From NCBI GenBank assembly GCA_001898225.1, contig MKTJ01000014.1, positions 39,619 through 103,618 of the forward strand: a stretch of 64,000 bases of DNA. The letters run 5' to 3'. Positions 42,923 through 52,069 of this stretch are shown here, piece by piece. The translations under genes were made by a program, and so were the position numbers. Positions within the stretch are counted from its first letter, which is position 1. Each line of letters starts with the position of its first letter. The notes under the pieces were generated by a model. The model was given only the letters and a program-made list of their open reading frames with translations, did not search any database and was not told the origin of the DNA. The stretch comes from Chloroflexi bacterium 54-19 (GTDB lineage: Bacteria > Chloroflexota > Chloroflexia > Chloroheliales > Chloroheliaceae).

Positions 42923-44179
42923 ATGACCCAGGTTTTAGAAAATACGACTACCGCCGCCACCGCCCTCAGGTGTAAAGAGTGTGGCGAACGTTACCCGATT
43001 GCTGCCAACCATGTCTGCGAGGAATGTTTCGGCCCGCTCGAAGTCGAGTACGATTTTAGCGGTCTCGACCCGGTGTCCCTGAAAGCCCAGATTGAGGCCG
43101 GGCCCAAGAACCTGTGGCGGTATGCGCCCCTGCTCCCGGCCAAACCTTACGACCGCAGCGTGCAGGGTGTCGGCTTTACCCCGTTACAGCGGGCCTATAA
43201 CCTGGGGGCCGAACTCGGCCTGGACGAGCTCTATGTAAAAAATGATGCCCTCAACCCGACGCACTCCTTCAAAGACCGCGTGGTTGCCATCGCGACCGCC
43301 AAGGCAATTGAATTCGGTTTTGATACAATTGCCTGCGCCTCCACCGGTAACCTGGCCGGGGCGGTCGCTGCTGCCGGGACGCGGGCCGGTCTTAAAACTT
43401 ATGTTTTTGTCCCGTCCAATATCGAACCCGGCAAAATCTTGCAGGCCAGCATTTACGGCGCGACCATCGTCCCGGTCGACGGCACGTACGACGATGTGAA
43501 CCGCCTCGCAAGCCAGGTGGCCGACGAATTCGGCTGGGCCTTTGTCAATATCAATATGCGGCCTTTCTACAGCGAGGGTTCTCGGACGCTGGCCTACGAG
43601 ACTGCTGAGCAGTTGGGCTGGCGCTTGCCCGACCATGTCGTTATCCCGATTGCCAGCGGTTCTCTCTATACCAAAATCACCAAGGGCTTTGAAGAATTGA
43701 TTAAAATCGGCCTGGTCAAGGACCAGACCCTCCCGGCCATTTCGGGCGCCCAGGCCCAGGGTTGCAACCCCGTGGCGGCGGCTTTTGCTGAACATTCCAA
43801 AGAAATCATCCCGGTAAAACAGCCTACCACAATTGCCCATTCGCTGGCGATTGGCAGCCCTGCCGACGGTTTTTACAGCCTGAAAATTGCCCAGCAGACG
43901 GGAGGAACTATCGAGCAGGTTACCGACGAGGAGATCGTGGATGCCGTCCAGTTACTGGCCCGGACCGAGGGAATTTTCACCGAACCGGCGGGCGGTGTGA
44001 CCCTGGCGACTTTGCGGAAGTTAGCCAGACAGGGCAAGATTGGCCGGGACGAAGTGACGGTGCTGTATATTACCGGAAACGGCCTCAAGACCCAGAGCGC
44101 CTTTGATGGTCTTATCCCGGTGCCCGCGGCCATTACCCCTAAACTGGGTGTTTTTGAAAAGTGGTTGGGGCAGAATTAG
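42923..44179 (+). CDS. thrC: Threonine synthase
   Basis: A 418-residue fold-type II PLP enzyme. An N-terminal zinc-ribbon-like segment (LRCKECGERYP, HVCEECFGPLEV) is followed by PLTxxxxL-type sequence. The cofactor lysine is in NPTHSFKDRVVA, then CASTGNLAGAVAAAG, with the PLP phosphate loop in IPIASGSLYTKI. It converts O-phosphohomoserine to threonine. The size and N-terminal ribbon fit the short bacterial ThrC class that takes part in threonine branch control. AAAGGAGA lies before the ATG. It is preceded by a SAM-I riboswitch, so its expression should fall when SAM is high. Confidence 0.93.
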   Translation: MTQVLENTTTAATALRCKECGERYPIAANHVCEECFGPLEVEYDFSGLDPVSLKAQIEAGPKNLWRYAPLLPAKPYDRSVQGVGFTPLQRAYNLGAELGLDELYVKNDALNPTHSFKDRVVAIATAKAIEFGFDTIACASTGNLAGAVAAAGTRAGLKTYVFVPSNIEPGKILQASIYGATIVPVDGTYDDVNRLASQVADEFGWAFVNINMRPFYSEGSRTLAYETAEQLGWRLPDHVVIPIASGSLYTKITKGFEELIKIGLVKDQTLPAISGAQAQGCNPVAAAFAEHSKEIIPVKQPTTIAHSLAIGSPADGFYSLKIAQQTGGTIEQVTDEEIVDAVQLLARTEGIFTEPAGGVTLATLRKLARQGKIGRDEVTVLYITGNGLKTQSAFDGLIPVPAAITPKLGVFEKWLGQN

Positions 44180-44181
44180 AG

Positions 44182-44207
44182 GCGTCGCACGCAAGCGTCG
44201 CACGCAA
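44182..44207. repeat. Tandem 13-bp duplication just after thrC
   Basis: GCGTCGCACGCAA occurs twice back to back (44182-44194 and 44195-44207), two bases after the thrC stop codon (TAG, 44177-44179). It is probably a replication-slippage duplication. Confidence 0.8.
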
Positions 44208-44254
44208 GCCTGGCGCGAATTTAGAAGAATCTCCTGGAAAAAGTGAAATAAGGA

Positions 44255-45061
44255 TTAGCGGACGAAGGGGCGGGTGTATATCCTGGCCCCTTCGCTGCTT
44301 AAATAGGCCGCCACCAGTCCCAGAACAACCCCCACGTCTACCCCGATATGCATCAAAATGCTATCCTGGGGGAAAGTCGAGACCGCAGGCCAGAGCCGGG
44401 CGGTAATAAAAATCCAGAAATCAATCAGGTTGACGTGGTGTTCGGTGGTCTTCTGGACGAGGTCCTGGAAATTGTTATTATCGGCCAAAAACCCGACATA
44501 AGCGGTTGTGGCAATAAACGCCAGGGTGAAGAAGATAGCGATTAACTGTTGTTCAAGGCTGTGCCGTTTGCCGACCCCAAAGCGGACCAGACGCCCGATG
44601 ACAACCCCCGCTACAAACGCGAAATAACAGCCTATCCACTGCCAGAAGTTATGATTTGAGTCGCTCTTGACGGTCCAGATTGCCAGGCAAAAAGGCCCTG
44701 CCATCAGGAAGAAGCCGATAACAGCCCAGACCAGGCCCAGTACCAGGTCCGGCTTGCTGCTTTTAGCCCGCATTTCTAACTTTAGTTCGGTCAGGCACTC
44801 CGGGCAGACCACTATGGCGTTGGCCCAGTTGAAACGCTCGTTCGAGGCCACGGTAAGCTCGCCAGGCAGGAAAGGGCGGTAGCAGAGGTTACAGGCCAGG
44901 TGTTCCTGGTCCTCTACTGCTTCTTCCTCGGCACTTTCCACGTTATCGAGTGCGGTTACTGCCGGTCCTTCCACCAGGCTTTGCTGCCAGTTGCGCAGAG
45001 CGGTCTGGCGGGCGGCTGCAAGTCCGGCATCATTTTCTTCCGGCGGGTTCGGGGCGGTCAT
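44255..45061 (-). CDS. Membrane protein with N-terminal zinc-ribbon-like motif, unknown function
   Basis: About 268 residues from the ATG at 45061. A GTG at 45127 would add 22 residues without family support. The N-terminus is soluble and acidic. A CNLCYRPF...VVCPECLTEL segment (two CxxC pairs, about 60-100) looks like a treble-clef or rubredoxin-like zinc site. Five hydrophobic helices follow (VLGLVWAVIGFFLMAGPFCL, GCYFAFVAGVVIGRLVRFG, LIAIFFTLAFIATTAYVGFL, a weaker one near IDFWIFITARLW, and IGVDVGVVLGLVAAYLSSEG). I do not recognise the family. It is convergent with thrC. Confidence 0.65.
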   Translation of the reverse strand: MTAPNPPEENDAGLAAARQTALRNWQQSLVEGPAVTALDNVESAEEEAVEDQEHLACNLCYRPFLPGELTVASNERFNWANAIVVCPECLTELKLEMRAKSSKPDLVLGLVWAVIGFFLMAGPFCLAIWTVKSDSNHNFWQWIGCYFAFVAGVVIGRLVRFGVGKRHSLEQQLIAIFFTLAFIATTAYVGFLADNNNFQDLVQKTTEHHVNLIDFWIFITARLWPAVSTFPQDSILMHIGVDVGVVLGLVAAYLSSEGARIYTRPFVR

Positions 45062-45430
45062 GGGCAAACCTCGGTAAATTTTGTCAGAATACCCGGCTTT
45101 TAAGGTCCGGGTCGCGACATCTATCACAATGGGCCTGGCCTGATTATATGCCCGGTCAATCGCGTACGCAATAGACTATATTCCTATTTTCTGCCGGGGA
45201 TTAGATTAGAAATTAATAAAACCGGGAAATTTTGTTAGGCTCGAAAGGGTGGTTTATGGTATATTAGGCATGTTATGTTAAGAAGTTTGGCCCACTTTTT
45301 GCATAACACGGGGTCATAAAAGGAGATAACGAGAATACCTTAAGTTGTTGCGAAACGCACGAAAAGTTGGTAACAATTTAGAAAATCCTGTTGTTTTGTA
45401 GCCAATCAAACCAGGAAAGGAGCGCCTCGA
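45062..45430 (+). other. Intergenic region with a candidate promoter for the following small membrane protein
   Basis: TTGTTA (45232-45237) and TATGGT (45255-45260) are 17 bp apart, and TATATT overlaps just after. The leader to the next gene is about 160 bases. No other feature is seen. Confidence 0.4.
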
Positions 45431-45733
45431 ATGAACGTAACATTGAATTTTACCCTACCTGACCCCACCCAGTTGCTGGTCTATGTTGTAATTGGGCTGG
45501 TTATAGCTCTGCTCGTGGGTGGGCTGGCGCGGTTGCGCTATTTTACGGGTTATTTTATCACTTTTATCCTGTCTGCCATCGGGGCCTGGTTCTTTGCCAA
45601 TATTTTGCAACTCCAGGTTTTAAACGATGTCAGCCTGTATGGAGTGCCTTTGATTGAAGCCATTATCGGCGGTCTTATTTTCGGGTTGGTCGGAGTTATA
45701 ATCTTCGCCACTCGCCGTCGCAGCGTGGCCTGA
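45431..45733 (+). CDS. Small membrane protein of the GlsB/YeaQ/YmgE type
   Basis: A 100-residue protein with three hydrophobic helices (LLVYVVIGLVIALLVGGLA, YFITFILSAIGAWFFANIL, LIEAIIGGLIFGLVGVIIFA) and a basic C-terminus RRRS. Length, helix number and glycine pattern fit the transglycosylase-associated/YeaQ family of small stress-linked membrane proteins. AGGAAAGGAG lies upstream of the ATG. It stands alone between a candidate promoter and a strong terminator. Confidence 0.7.
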   Translation: MNVTLNFTLPDPTQLLVYVVIGLVIALLVGGLARLRYFTGYFITFILSAIGAWFFANILQLQVLNDVSLYGVPLIEAIIGGLIFGLVGVIIFATRRRSVA

Positions 45734-45744
45734 TAATTTCTAAC

Positions 45745-45783
45745 AAAAAGGGAGTTGTCCTTTCGTGGGGCAACTCCCTTTTT
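45745..45783. terminator. Bidirectional terminator
   Basis: A perfect 13-bp stem (AAAAAGGGAGTTG at 45745-45757 with CAACTCCCTTTTT at 45771-45783) has A-runs on one side and T-runs on the other. It separates the convergent small membrane protein and FHA-TPR genes. Confidence 0.9.
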
Positions 45784-45812
45784 ATTACCTGTTTTGAAGC
45801 TGAGAAATTTCT

Positions 45813-48212
45813 CTAGGCCCCGCCCTGCTGGGCCTGGTTGAGAATATCTTGGGCTTTCGAGTTGTTCGGCTCAATCGCCAGGGCTTTCTGGGCCGCGATT
45901 TTGGCGTTAGGGAAGTCTTTCAGCTTCAGATAAGTCTGGCCCAGGTTGGTATAGAAGACCGCTACCGTCTGGTCGAGATTGATGGCTTGCAGGTAGTAGG
46001 TCTTGGCATCCTGGTAATTACCCTGGCTGTAGGAGACGTTCCCCCGACCATTAAAGGCGTCCGAGTTTTTCGGGTTGAGTTCGGCAGCTTTCTGGAAGGA
46101 CTGGTCGGCATTTTTATAATCCGGTATCCGGTAGTAGGCATTACCTAGCGAAACATAATAGGTATCGTCGTTGGGTTTGAGCTGGATAGCCTTCTTGTAT
46201 TGCTCGACGGCCTTGTCATACTGGCTCTGAGCGGCGTACACCAGGCCGAGGTCTCGGTAAGCCAGGTCGAAAGTGGGGTCTTTGGCAATAGTCGCAAGCA
46301 AAGTTGATTCGGCCAGGTCGTACTGCTGGTTGAGATAGTAAGCGTAGCCCAGGTCATCCAGGTAGTTGGACTTGGTCGGTTCCAGGTCCGAAGCCGTTTT
46401 CAATTCCGGGATAGCTTTGTCGTATTGCTTGGTCGTAATGTAGACCAATCCCAGGTCGTGATGTGGCAGGGACCGTTTTGGGTCTTTGGCGATAGTCGCT
46501 TTCAAGGTCGATTCGGCCAGGTCGTTTTGCCCGACCTTATAATAAGCATAGCCGAGGTCGCCCAGGTAAATCACGTCGGTCGGGTCGAGGTCGGAAGCCT
46601 TTTTGAGTTCCGGCAAGGCGTCGTCATAGCGGGTCAGGTTCAGCAGACAGAGCCCGGCCAGGTGATGATAGTTGGCATTGCTAGGGTCGATAGCAATCGC
46701 CTGCTGGATTTTGGCCAGGGCATCGGCGTTCTTGCCCTGGTCGTAAAGGTCGTTAGCCGACTGGGACAGCGCGGACGCCTGGCTCGAACTGCTGACCGTT
46801 GGCGAAGCCGGGGCGGTCGGGCGCGGAGACGGCGAAGGCGTTGGAGCCGCCGTGGTCGGGGCGGCGGTAGTCGGGGCCGGGGTCGCGGTCGGTAGGGCGG
46901 CTGAGGTTGTGGCGGCCTTGGTGGTAGGCGCAACCACCGTATTTGCAGCCGCAGTCGTAGCGGCGGCGGTAGTAGGTGCATTCGGCGTGACCGACACTAC
47001 GGCTACCTGGGTGGGGGTCGAGTCGGATTTATTATTGCTGTTCAGGACCAGCACCAGCAAAACCACCACAATGATGAATAGCACGACAATACCGGCCACG
47101 GCCAGCCAGATACCGGTCTTTTTAGCTGGCGGCGGAGCGGGTGGCTGGTAATACTGGCCGTAACCCGGCGTTACCGGGCCCTGGGGCGGGGGAAAGTTGT
47201 TGGCACCCTGGTTAAAATTCTGAACGGTTCCCTGGTTATAAGGCTGGCTGCTCTGCCCGTAGCCGGGACTGGCCGGGTTGATATAACCCTGTCCTCCGGG
47301 CTGGTTGTAGTCCTGGCTGTAGGGAGGTGTCTGCGATTGGGGCGTGTAGGGGGTATAAGGGGTCTGGTAAGGGTAGCCCCCCTGCGAACCACCTGTAGTG
47401 CCACCGGTGGAACCACCAGTCTGCGAATCGGAACCATAATAATTTGGATTACTCGACCCACCGGTAGAACCGCCTGTCGGCGGGTTGGCATCGCCATAGC
47501 CGGGGTTGGGATTCGAGTTGGAATTGGGGTCATACGAGTTGGTAGGTGACGAGCCGTAAGAGTTGGTAGGCCGGTAATCGACGTACTGGGTTGGCTCGTA
47601 GGCCGGGTTGCTGTTGGCCGAGGTCGCCTGGCTATAACTCGAAGACCCTGTCCCTACGCTGGCCGGGGAATTCAGGCTGGTTGGTTGCAAGAAGGGTGAA
47701 TTGGCGGCCTGGGCGCTGCCCGCAGCAACGGCGGTTACCTGGGGCTCGGAGGTGACGGCCCGGTCTACCAGGGGCAGGGCGGCATCGGTCCCCGCGGAAT
47801 TCTCGCCTGGGGCATATGTGGGTACACTATCGTATTCCGGTGAAGCCGCAGCCGACCTGGGGTCGGTATACATGTCTACTTTTTGAGTATGTTCGTCCTC
47901 GTCGCCGTCCACGGGAAGGCCCAGGCCGCTTACTTCCAGGACAGTCTGGCCGATTTTTATCCGGTCGCCGTCCTTTAGGGGCTGCGATCCGGTGACCCGC
48001 TGGCCGTTCAAAGAAAGGCCATTGGCGGAGTTATTGTCTTCCAGGATGGCGGTTTTCCCCTCAAGTAAAATCCGGGCATGGTGGCGGGAAGCCTGGGTAT
48101 CGGAGATAACCACGTCATTATCCCGGTTGCGCCCTAACATTATTACTTCTTTGCCAGACCCTATATCAAGACGTTCTCCGGCCTGGGAACCCTCTAAATA
48201 AACCAGTTGCAT
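45813..48212 (-). CDS. FHA-domain membrane protein with extracytoplasmic TPR repeats
   Basis: A 799-residue protein. The N-terminal FHA domain (about 20-95) has LGRNRDNDVVISDTQASRHH and NSANGLSLNGQRV, which bind phosphothreonine peptides. A long Pro/Gln/Ser/Tyr-rich linker (about 110-365) follows, then a single membrane helix (about 370-395, WLAVAGIVVLFIIVVVLLVL), a Thr/Ala/Pro-rich stalk (about 400-470), and seven or eight TPR units (about 480-795) such as YDKAIPELKTASDLEPTKSN. The FHA domain should be cytosolic and the TPRs outside. A serine/threonine kinase is the expected partner but none is in the window. It is divergent from an LCP cell-wall protein. Confidence 0.88.
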   Translation of the reverse strand: MQLVYLEGSQAGERLDIGSGKEVIMLGRNRDNDVVISDTQASRHHARILLEGKTAILEDNNSANGLSLNGQRVTGSQPLKDGDRIKIGQTVLEVSGLGLPVDGDEDEHTQKVDMYTDPRSAAASPEYDSVPTYAPGENSAGTDAALPLVDRAVTSEPQVTAVAAGSAQAANSPFLQPTSLNSPASVGTGSSSYSQATSANSNPAYEPTQYVDYRPTNSYGSSPTNSYDPNSNSNPNPGYGDANPPTGGSTGGSSNPNYYGSDSQTGGSTGGTTGGSQGGYPYQTPYTPYTPQSQTPPYSQDYNQPGGQGYINPASPGYGQSSQPYNQGTVQNFNQGANNFPPPQGPVTPGYGQYYQPPAPPPAKKTGIWLAVAGIVVLFIIVVVLLVLVLNSNNKSDSTPTQVAVVSVTPNAPTTAAATTAAANTVVAPTTKAATTSAALPTATPAPTTAAPTTAAPTPSPSPRPTAPASPTVSSSSQASALSQSANDLYDQGKNADALAKIQQAIAIDPSNANYHHLAGLCLLNLTRYDDALPELKKASDLDPTDVIYLGDLGYAYYKVGQNDLAESTLKATIAKDPKRSLPHHDLGLVYITTKQYDKAIPELKTASDLEPTKSNYLDDLGYAYYLNQQYDLAESTLLATIAKDPTFDLAYRDLGLVYAAQSQYDKAVEQYKKAIQLKPNDDTYYVSLGNAYYRIPDYKNADQSFQKAAELNPKNSDAFNGRGNVSYSQGNYQDAKTYYLQAINLDQTVAVFYTNLGQTYLKLKDFPNAKIAAQKALAIEPNNSKAQDILNQAQQGGA

Positions 48213-48600
48213 AATTTATCCTCTCAGTAACCGATAGCTAAACCCGGTTCTATTTTACAATAAGCTGCGACTTTTTGGAATAAAAGAGAAGCCCACCTCC
48301 CGCCAAATTAATATTATTCTGATTAAAAATCCTTTTCGGAATGGTAAAAAAACCCGTGCCGACGAGTTTTGGTCAACTAAAATAAAGCAAGAATAATTCC
48401 ATTAATCTTTGACTTCTTGAATTTGGAGTTATTTTGGAATTCTGGAGGCTATTCCACTTCGGGGAAATATGCTATAATCGGCAAAACTACTGGCTTTTAT
48501 CCGGTCGGTGATTTTCGGGTTTGATAACTTTCCCGGCATAGTCAGGGGCAACTTTGGCTTAATTTGGCCCGATTAATAACTGGAGGATTCGTAACCAAAC
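48213..48600 (+). other. Divergent control region; extended -10 promoter for the LCP gene
   Basis: TGCTATAAT (48470-48478) is an extended -10 element 123 bp before the LCP start. No good -35 is visible, as expected for extended -10 promoters. No gene is present in the 388-bp gap. Confidence 0.5.
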
Positions 48601-50265
48601 ATGTCCCGACAATACCCACCCGGCGAAGACCAACCACAGGACAGGCAGAACTCCAACCGGCGCCCCGCACCGGGCGACCCTCGTCCAGCCAATCCTGACT
48701 CCAACCGTTCTTACCAGTCCTACCAGCCGCCATCTTCAAATGGAAGGGCCACCCCGCCCCAGCCTATCCCGCCTCGACCCGAAAGACCCCAGGTTTCCTT
48801 CCGCCCGTCCAATCCTAATAATTTGCCGCCCGGACGCGTCTCGTCCCGCCCGACCCCGAACCCTGTCGATCACAACCCGTTCGAAAACGGGCCGCGCCCC
48901 TCTGCAACGCCCCGCCCGCGTAATTACGAGCCGGTCAAATCCTGGGTAGCGCCTGAAGAAACGCCGGTTCCGCGCCGTCGTCCCGCACGCCGCCGGATAC
49001 CGCTAAAAGTCATTATAGGTTATGCGGTGCTGGTGCTGGCGGTTGTGGGCGGGTTGATAGCCCTCTATTCCTTTACCCGGCTCTACAACTTTTTGGGCAA
49101 TATTACGGTCCAGCGCGAGGATACTACCGGCCAGGTTATCCAGGGTACCTCAATAACGGGCCATGGCCGGGTCAATATCGTGCTGCTGGGTCTTGACCAG
49201 CGCCCTAACGACAATGAAGGTACCCGCAGCGATACCATGCTGGTTTTGAGCGTTGACCAGGATACCAATACAGCCAACCTGCTTTCGATACCTCGCGATT
49301 TGTGGGTAAAAATCCCCGGCCATGACAATAACCGGATTAATACGGCCTATTATTTTGGCGACCTGGACCGGCCCGGTAAAGGCGGCCCGCCCCTGGTTAA
49401 AGAAACCCTTCTCGAAAACTTTGGGATAAAAGTGGACTATTTTGCCACCATCAATTTTGACGGGTTCCGCTCGGTAATTGACGCTATAGGCGGTATCAAC
49501 CTGGATGTTAAAAAACCGCTGTTGGATAGCGAATACCCCACCGAGGATTATGGCATCAAGCGGATTTTTATCCCAGCCGGTTTGCAACACATGAACGGCC
49601 AGACTGCCCTGGAATACGCCCGCAGCCGTCACGCCGATAGCGACCTTGGCCGGAACCAGCGCCAGCAGGAAGTTTTGCTGGCGGTCCGGGAACAGGGTAT
49701 CAACCTGGGCCTTTTGACCAACAGCCAGTTGCAGAGCGCCTTACAGGGCGCTATCCAGACTGACCTTACGCCGGGTGATATGCTGGCCCTGGGCCGGCTT
49801 GCCGTCGGCATGAAGAAAGAATCTATCAAGCAGTTTTCGATTGACGCTAATATCACCAAAAACGTGGTCATTGATGGTCAGGACGTGTTGCAGGCCGACC
49901 CTGCCGCCTTGCAAAAACTACTCGCGGATTTCCAGTCGGCCCCGGTCCCGCCCACGCCGGTCTCTGCCAAGGCGTCGGCGCACATTTTTGTCTATAATGG
50001 AACCTTCCAGGAAGGGTTTGCCGCCCGTACCCAAAAATTCCTCCAGAGTAAAGGTTTCACCGTGGATAACGTGGCCCAGGCCCCCGATGCCGGGAATTAT
50101 CGCCAGACGGTTATCAACGTTTATACCGGCAAACAGGATGTCGCAAACGAACTGGCAACAGCCCTCGGCCTCAAACCGGACGCTATCAAGCTCAAAGGGA
50201 GCGGTGGTCAACCGGGTATTGATATAGAAGTCATTTGTGGCGATGATTTGCAGGTTCCCAGTTAG
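48601..50265 (+). CDS. LytR-CpsA-Psr (LCP) family cell-wall glycopolymer ligase
   Basis: A 554-residue protein. The cytosolic N-terminus is Pro/Arg/Asn-rich and disordered (1-130). One membrane helix follows (about 138-160, VIIGYAVLVLAVVGGLIALY). The LCP domain (about 190-370) has VLLGLDQRPNDNEGTRSDTM, LLSIPRDLWVKIPG, RINTAYYFG and ALEYARSRHADSDLGRNQRQ, which carry the Arg/Asp residues for pyrophosphate lipid. A C-terminal LytR_C domain (about 455-545) starts HIFVYNGTFQEGFA. LCP enzymes attach glycopolymers to peptidoglycan or proteins outside the cell. It is divergent from the FHA-TPR gene. Confidence 0.93.
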   Translation: MSRQYPPGEDQPQDRQNSNRRPAPGDPRPANPDSNRSYQSYQPPSSNGRATPPQPIPPRPERPQVSFRPSNPNNLPPGRVSSRPTPNPVDHNPFENGPRPSATPRPRNYEPVKSWVAPEETPVPRRRPARRRIPLKVIIGYAVLVLAVVGGLIALYSFTRLYNFLGNITVQREDTTGQVIQGTSITGHGRVNIVLLGLDQRPNDNEGTRSDTMLVLSVDQDTNTANLLSIPRDLWVKIPGHDNNRINTAYYFGDLDRPGKGGPPLVKETLLENFGIKVDYFATINFDGFRSVIDAIGGINLDVKKPLLDSEYPTEDYGIKRIFIPAGLQHMNGQTALEYARSRHADSDLGRNQRQQEVLLAVREQGINLGLLTNSQLQSALQGAIQTDLTPGDMLALGRLAVGMKKESIKQFSIDANITKNVVIDGQDVLQADPAALQKLLADFQSAPVPPTPVSAKASAHIFVYNGTFQEGFAARTQKFLQSKGFTVDNVAQAPDAGNYRQTVINVYTGKQDVANELATALGLKPDAIKLKGSGGQPGIDIEVICGDDLQVPS

Positions 50266-50326
50266 CGACCCATAGCGTAATTTAAACTTTAGCTCGCATC
50301 TGCAAAAACTTTTCTTAACATTTAAT

Positions 50327-52069
50327 ATGAGTAATCCCGCTAATTTTGTTTTGACGGATACCCCGGTCGAACCTGTCGAAGGCCAGGCCGGGGTTAAGAG
50401 CGAACCCCTTCAACTGGCAAAAAAGCCGCCGCTCGGACCAGCGGTAGTCACAATTTTTTATTACGGTATCGGAATAGCAGCCCTGCTCGCCCTGGTTGGA
50501 TTTGGTCTGGCCGACTCGCAAAGCGCCCTGGATATAGTCAGCCCTGACAGTTTCCTGGTCTTATTGTGGCTATCGGTAACAGCCAGCCTGTGTAATTTCT
50601 TGCGGTTTAAGGTACCCCCAGGCCTCTACCTGGCCCTCTCCATGGTAATTTTCATGGCCGCAATAATTATGTTCCCGCCGGTTCCCTCAACTATCCCGGC
50701 AATAGTGGCCTCGGTGATTTTTGAGGTTTTCCTGGCAAAACGGGGACTTGTCTACGCGGTCCGCACCTGCGGCATCTATATTTTGTCCGGGCTGTCCGCC
50801 AGCCTGGTATACCAGCTTACCGGGCAGCGCCCCTACCTGGGCGATTTGAACTGGCAGATTATTATTCCGAGCCTGGCCGCCTTTGTAACATTTCGAATCA
50901 TCAATGAAGTGCTGATTGTTGCCAGCCTGGTATTGGAAGGAAATAGCTTTAAGGATAGCCTCAGCCATGTTGCCATGATAACCGGGATTTACCTGGTTTT
51001 TCTGCCGGGCTCCATTATGATTGCCATGTTCTTTTTCCAGGACGAATTTATCGCTTTTACCTTTTCATGTTTGCTGGTTATCGTAGGTGGGTTTAGTATC
51101 AACCGGGCTTTCATTGCCAGGGAAAAGGAAACCCGGCAGCTAAACCTGGTACGCGAACTAAACGAACAACTGGCCCAACAAAACGAACGCCAGCGCGTCC
51201 TGGGGGCGCGCATTAACCAGTCGCTGGCAAGTTTTTTGCCCCTGGTCCAGGATTACACCCAGACCAGTTATGACCAGGAAGGTGCCGTGACCCAGATTGC
51301 GGCTACTATCGAAGAACTCAGCCGGACAGCCAACCAGATTGCTGGGTCGGCTAACAACGTGGCAACCGCCGCCGAGCAGGCCCGCAGCGCCGCCGATAGC
51401 GGGCAGCAAGCCCTGGCCGCCACCATCGACGCTATCCGGGAAGTTCGCCAGAAGATGCACGAAATTGCCGACAAGATTTTGGAACTGGAAGACCGGTCGG
51501 AACGTATCGAGGAAATCGTAACGGTTATTAACGGTATCGCGGGTGAAATCCGGCTCCTGGCTCTGAACGCGACTATCGAGGCGAGCGGGGCCGGGCAATA
51601 TGGCCGGCGTTTTTCGGTCGTGGCAAACGAGGTCAACCAGTTGGCGGACCGCAGCCGGGAAGCCCTCAAACAGATTAAAGAGATAATCGCCGAAATCCAG
51701 GGCGCGACGGTCAGTTCGCGCCGGGCAACTGTGGAGGGGCTAAGCCGGATGGAACGCAGTTTCGAACTGGCGGCCCTTTCCGAAAAAGCCAACCAGGAGA
51801 TTATCAGCGTGGTGGAACACACCGCCCAGACCGCCGCCGCTATCTCGCTGGCGACCCAGCAACAGCGGAGCGCCAGCGAACAGGTCGTCAGCAGCGTCCG
51901 GCACGTGACCACACGGATTAGCCAGAACGCCGACCGTCTCAGTTCGGTTTCGGTCGCCTCAAATGAACTGGAAAGCATAGCGGCCGAGTTACAGGTCCAG
52001 TCTCAGGGCCAACCCCGGGTTCAAACCGGAGACCTGGCCGAATTACCACAGCCCGCAGACAAAGACTAA
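50327..52069 (+). CDS. Membrane methyl-accepting-type signalling protein without periplasmic sensor or HAMP domain
   Basis: A 580-residue protein. The N-terminal half (about 35-250) has six to seven hydrophobic helices in a MASE-like bundle. A short coiled coil (about 262-290, RELNEQLAQQNERQR) leads to a methyl-accepting signalling domain (about 310-560) with IAGEIRLLALNATIEASGAG and GRRFSVVANEVNQLADRSRE. The hairpin tip reads LLALNATIEASGAGQYGRRF where typical receptors have LALNAAIEAARAGEQGRGF, so CheA/CheW contact may be altered. No HAMP domain is seen. No che genes are in the window. It overlaps the end of the next, convergent gene by four bases. Confidence 0.85.
   Translation: MSNPANFVLTDTPVEPVEGQAGVKSEPLQLAKKPPLGPAVVTIFYYGIGIAALLALVGFGLADSQSALDIVSPDSFLVLLWLSVTASLCNFLRFKVPPGLYLALSMVIFMAAIIMFPPVPSTIPAIVASVIFEVFLAKRGLVYAVRTCGIYILSGLSASLVYQLTGQRPYLGDLNWQIIIPSLAAFVTFRIINEVLIVASLVLEGNSFKDSLSHVAMITGIYLVFLPGSIMIAMFFFQDEFIAFTFSCLLVIVGGFSINRAFIAREKETRQLNLVRELNEQLAQQNERQRVLGARINQSLASFLPLVQDYTQTSYDQEGAVTQIAATIEELSRTANQIAGSANNVATAAEQARSAADSGQQALAATIDAIREVRQKMHEIADKILELEDRSERIEEIVTVINGIAGEIRLLALNATIEASGAGQYGRRFSVVANEVNQLADRSREALKQIKEIIAEIQGATVSSRRATVEGLSRMERSFELAALSEKANQEIISVVEHTAQTAAAISLATQQQRSASEQVVSSVRHVTTRISQNADRLSSVSVASNELESIAAELQVQSQGQPRVQTGDLAELPQPADKD

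Noticed and set aside
44182..44207. Tandem 13-bp repeat as start of a CRISPR or phage attachment site
   Set aside because: There are only two copies with no spacers, and no integrase or cas gene is nearby. Simple duplication is enough.
46425..46895. Gly/Arg/Val-rich open frames opposite the FHA-TPR gene
   Set aside because: They arise from the low-complexity Thr/Ala/Pro-coding DNA on the real strand.
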